Part shown: positions 61,982 through 64,000 of the stretch, one piece after another
How the letters are laid out: every line of letters begins with the position of its first letter
How positions within the stretch are numbered: position 1 is the stretch's first letter
Source of the DNA: JAOARY01 sp045345765
GTDB lineage: Bacteria; Bacillota; Clostridia; Peptostreptococcales; Peptostreptococcaceae
DNA: 64,000 bases
Reading direction: 5' to 3'
NCBI GenBank assembly: GCA_045345765.1
Contig: CP148265.1
Span: forward strand, 2,604,001 to 2,668,000
The notes under the pieces: model-generated
What the model was told of the DNA's origin: nothing
The model's input: only the letters and a program-made list of their open reading frames with translations
Database searches by the model: none
Program-made: the position numbers and the translations under genes

Positions 61982-62311
61982 TTAAAAATGTTGACCATTT
62001 TCAAAATAATATTCTTCTTTTAAATTAGTAAAATTAACAGTAATATCATCATGAGGATATTTGTTTACTAATTTTGTTATAAAACTTGCAACTTCTTGCA
62101 TCATTTTTGAACCTCTATCAAACCATAAAACATCAATAAATGGCCACATATTTTTATTTTCTTCACCATCGAATATAAATGTACTATCAATATGTTCAAT
62201 AGTGAAATAATCTCTTGGACATTCAATTATATCAACTAATCCATCTATCAATTCTTTACTAATTTCTTTAACTTCTTTTTTTTCAATACCTCTAAATCTT
62301 AAATGTGGCAT
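61982..62311 (-). CDS. DUF1904 protein
   Basis: 109-aa protein of the DUF1904 family (tautomerase-like fold): starts MPHLRFRGIEKKEV with a Pro after the Met, and has a conserved WPFIDVLWFDRG (about 76-87). The N-terminal Pro could serve as a catalytic base, as in tautomerases, but activity is unproven. RBS AGGAGG on the minus strand. Divergent from clpB. Confidence 0.85.
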   Translation of the reverse strand: MPHLRFRGIEKKEVKEISKELIDGLVDIIECPRDYFTIEHIDSTFIFDGEENKNMWPFIDVLWFDRGSKMMQEVASFITKLVNKYPHDDITVNFTNLKEEYYFENGQHF

Positions 62312-62407
62312 AAAAAAACCTCCTATAAAATAAACTCTAATAATTATAACATTTAAAAATATTTTAAGTAAATAACTAATAAATATACTAATAAAAAAAG
62401 TCTGAAA

Positions 62408-62436
62408 TTGACCAAGTATAATAATCGTGCTAAGAT
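62408..62436 (+). promoter_or_regulatory. Candidate clpB promoter
   Basis: -35 TTGACC (62408-62413), 17 bases, -10 TAAGAT (62431-62436). No CIRCE is present, and only one heptad resembling a CtsR half-site. Confidence 0.5.
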
Positions 62437-62497
62437 TTAGAATATATTAGGAATTTAAATATTTCTATATAAAAATATATGGGGGGAGCTGATTAGA

Positions 62498-64000
62498 ATA
62501 AATACTAGACAATATTCAGATCATGCAAAACAAGTATTACAAGAAGCAAAAAAAATAGCAATAAGAAAAGGAAATAGTGAATTGTCAGAGCTTCATATAC
62601 ATATGGCTATTTTAAATCATAAAAATTCAATAGTAATAAATATTTTAAAAGATAAAGAAATTGATTTAGATGTATATAAAGAAGAAATTGATAGAGCAAT
62701 AGATAAATTAAAATCACAAGATGGTCTATCTAAGCTTTATTATGATAGGTTAACTCAAAAGATACTTTTGGTAGCAGAAGAGATTTCAAGAAATTTTTAT
62801 GAATCTAGTATAACAATAGAACATTTATTTTTAGCAATATTAAAAGAAAATAAAATAACAAGTCAAAGTATTTTTAAAAAATATAATATAGAATTTAATG
62901 AATTCAAATCAGATATATTAAAGTATAAGTCAAAAGCATTATTAAATTCGAATAAAAATGCATCAATAACAAAGGTACTTTTAAAATATGGTAGAGATTT
63001 GACTTACGAAGCTAAAATGGGTGATTTAGATCCTGTAATAGGAAGAGATGAAGAAATAAGTAGAATGGTAATGATATTATCGAGAAGAACTAAAAATAAT
63101 CCAGTTATAATAGGAGAACCTGGAGTAGGAAAAACTGCCATAGTAGAAGGCTTAGCTCAAAGAATTATAAATGATGATGTACCAGAATCACTAAGAAATA
63201 AAAGTATATATGCTCTTGACTTGGCTTCTTTAGTTGCTGGGGCAAAATTTAGAGGTGAATTTGAAGAAAGATTAAAAGAAGTGTTAAATATAATAAAATC
63301 TTCAAAAACTCAAATAATAATGTTTATAGATGAACTTCATACTGTTGTAGGGACTGGTAATAATTCAGGAGGATTAGATTCATCTAATATGCTAAAACCA
63401 ATGTTAGCAAGAGGCGAATTATTAACAATTGGAGCAACAACATTTGATGAATATAGAGAATATATAGAAAAAGATGGTGCGCTAGATAGAAGATTTCAAA
63501 AGATTTTGGTTGAGGAACCTAAAGTTAATGAAACTATATCAATATTAAGGGGCATAAAAGAAAGATATGAAATGCATCATGGAATAAGAATATCTGATAA
63601 TGCTATAATTGCTTGTGCTAAGCTATCAAATAGATATATAAATGATAGATTTTTGCCAGATAAAGCTATTGATTTGATGGATGAGGCTTGTTCTATGGTA
63701 AGAATAAGTATTGACACATTACCATCTTTCTTAGATGAATTAAAAAGAAAAATAATGAAGTTAGAAATGGAGAAAGTATCAATAAGAGAAGAAACAGATG
63801 AACTATCTAAATTAAGATATAAAGAAATAGAAAAAGAAGTTAAAAAATTAAATGATGATTATAAATTAGAGCATAAAAAATGGAGTGAAGATAAAAAAAT
63901 AGTTGATAAAACAAAAGAAGTTAAATACCAAATAGATGAAGTAAAAAAACAAATAGAAGAAGCAATAAGAAAAAGTGATTTTGAAAAAGTTTCAGAACTT
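62498..64000 (+). CDS. clpB: ATP-dependent chaperone ClpB, 3' end outside window, no canonical start
   Basis: About 501 codons are visible of a protein normally near 860 aa. N-domain (1-145), then KYGRDLT, GRDEEISRMVMILSRRTKN, Walker A GEPGVGKTA, Walker B IIMFIDELHT, the sensor motif IGATT and DRRF, and the start of the coiled-coil M-domain (LEMEKVSIREETDELSKLR), which marks ClpB rather than ClpA/C. There is no in-frame ATG, GTG or TTG between the stop at 62456 and a Met codon at residue 36. Alignment with ClpB starts (M-N-x-x-x-F/Y) points to ATA at 62498; ATT at 62492, 5 bases after a GGGGGG Shine-Dalgarno, is the alternative. Confidence 0.88.
   Translation, partial: MNTRQYSDHAKQVLQEAKKIAIRKGNSELSELHIHMAILNHKNSIVINILKDKEIDLDVYKEEIDRAIDKLKSQDGLSKLYYDRLTQKILLVAEEISRNFYESSITIEHLFLAILKENKITSQSIFKKYNIEFNEFKSDILKYKSKALLNSNKNASITKVLLKYGRDLTYEAKMGDLDPVIGRDEEISRMVMILSRRTKNNPVIIGEPGVGKTAIVEGLAQRIINDDVPESLRNKSIYALDLASLVAGAKFRGEFEERLKEVLNIIKSSKTQIIMFIDELHTVVGTGNNSGGLDSSNMLKPMLARGELLTIGATTFDEYREYIEKDGALDRRFQKILVEEPKVNETISILRGIKERYEMHHGIRISDNAIIACAKLSNRYINDRFLPDKAIDLMDEACSMVRISIDTLPSFLDELKRKIMKLEMEKVSIREETDELSKLRYKEIEKEVKKLNDDYKLEHKKWSEDKKIVDKTKEVKYQIDEVKKQIEEAIRKSDFEKVSEL

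Noticed and set aside
62400..62420. CtsR operator before clpB
   Set aside because: Only one TTGACC half-site is present. The second heptad at the required distance does not match.
1..64000. CRISPR arrays, insertion sequences, prophage, tRNA or rRNA genes
   Set aside because: No regularly spaced repeats, transposase or phage proteins, or tRNA-like cloverleaf signals were found on reading both strands. Short tRNAs could still be missed by eye.

Overview
The window comes from a very AT-rich genome (roughly a quarter G+C by eye) with AGA/ATA-rich codon use, strong GGAGG or poly-G ribosome binding sites, many TTG starts and CIRCE/HrcA-type heat-shock control. This fits an anaerobic, motile low-GC Bacillota of the class Clostridia or a near relative (Tissierellia, Peptostreptococcaceae-like). 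The species cannot be named from the sequence. No rRNA, tRNA, CRISPR array, insertion sequence or prophage was seen.

Layout. 1-2193 is the end of a chemoreceptor. 2494-20461 is a co-oriented purine (urate/xanthine) catabolism island of the type known from the E. coli ygeW-xdhD region. It holds accessory genes for a selenium-dependent molybdenum hydroxylase (YqeC, a MocA-YqeB fusion, XdhC), a sigma-54 activator orthologous to YgeV/UacR, and the catabolic genes ssnA, ygeX, ygeY, ygeW, an unknown membrane protein, a UacT-like permease, a PreA-like FMN/Fe-S oxidoreductase, hydantoinase, XdhD and a THEP1-type NTPase. A clear -24/-12 promoter with upstream palindromes precedes ygeX. 20542-24912 is a two-component system plus a secreted GH129-like glycosidase. 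25157-33800 holds single housekeeping and stress genes (GNAT, CobO, MscS, MsrB, sirtuin, DUF2202, MATE, DAK2-DegV, DUF1295). 33932-37900 is a Zn/Mn ABC transporter. 38065-42316 holds a PduO-type adenosyltransferase, a diguanylate cyclase, a ferredoxin-like protein and CIRCE-controlled htpG. 42404-44048 is a TPP riboswitch with thiED. 44296-54409 holds a small membrane protein, methyltransferase, CvfB, HutD, an S4 variant with an unusual leader, a lipoprotein, an amino-acid-type chemoreceptor, ExoA, a DUF1576 pair and YjdM. 54552-64000 holds a GlpA-like oxidoreductase, RNase Z, MATE, Ogt, a BCCT transporter, a lipoprotein, DUF1904 and the start of clpB.

How the genes work together. The island reads as import of an oxidised purine, Mo/Se hydroxylase chemistry (XdhD), ring reduction (PreA-like), ring opening (HyuA, SsnA), then breakdown of a diaminopropionate-type ureide by YgeY, YgeW and YgeX to pyruvate, ammonia and carbamoyl phosphate, under UacR/sigma-54 control. 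YgfK, the FAD subunit YgfM and carbamate kinase YqeA are not in the window.

The observations most worth following are the rewired purine island, the sigma-54 promoter with its palindromes, the rpsD leader with two hairpins showing the same 11-nt loop, a dispersed family of wobble-paired hairpins, and a clpB gene with no canonical start codon.
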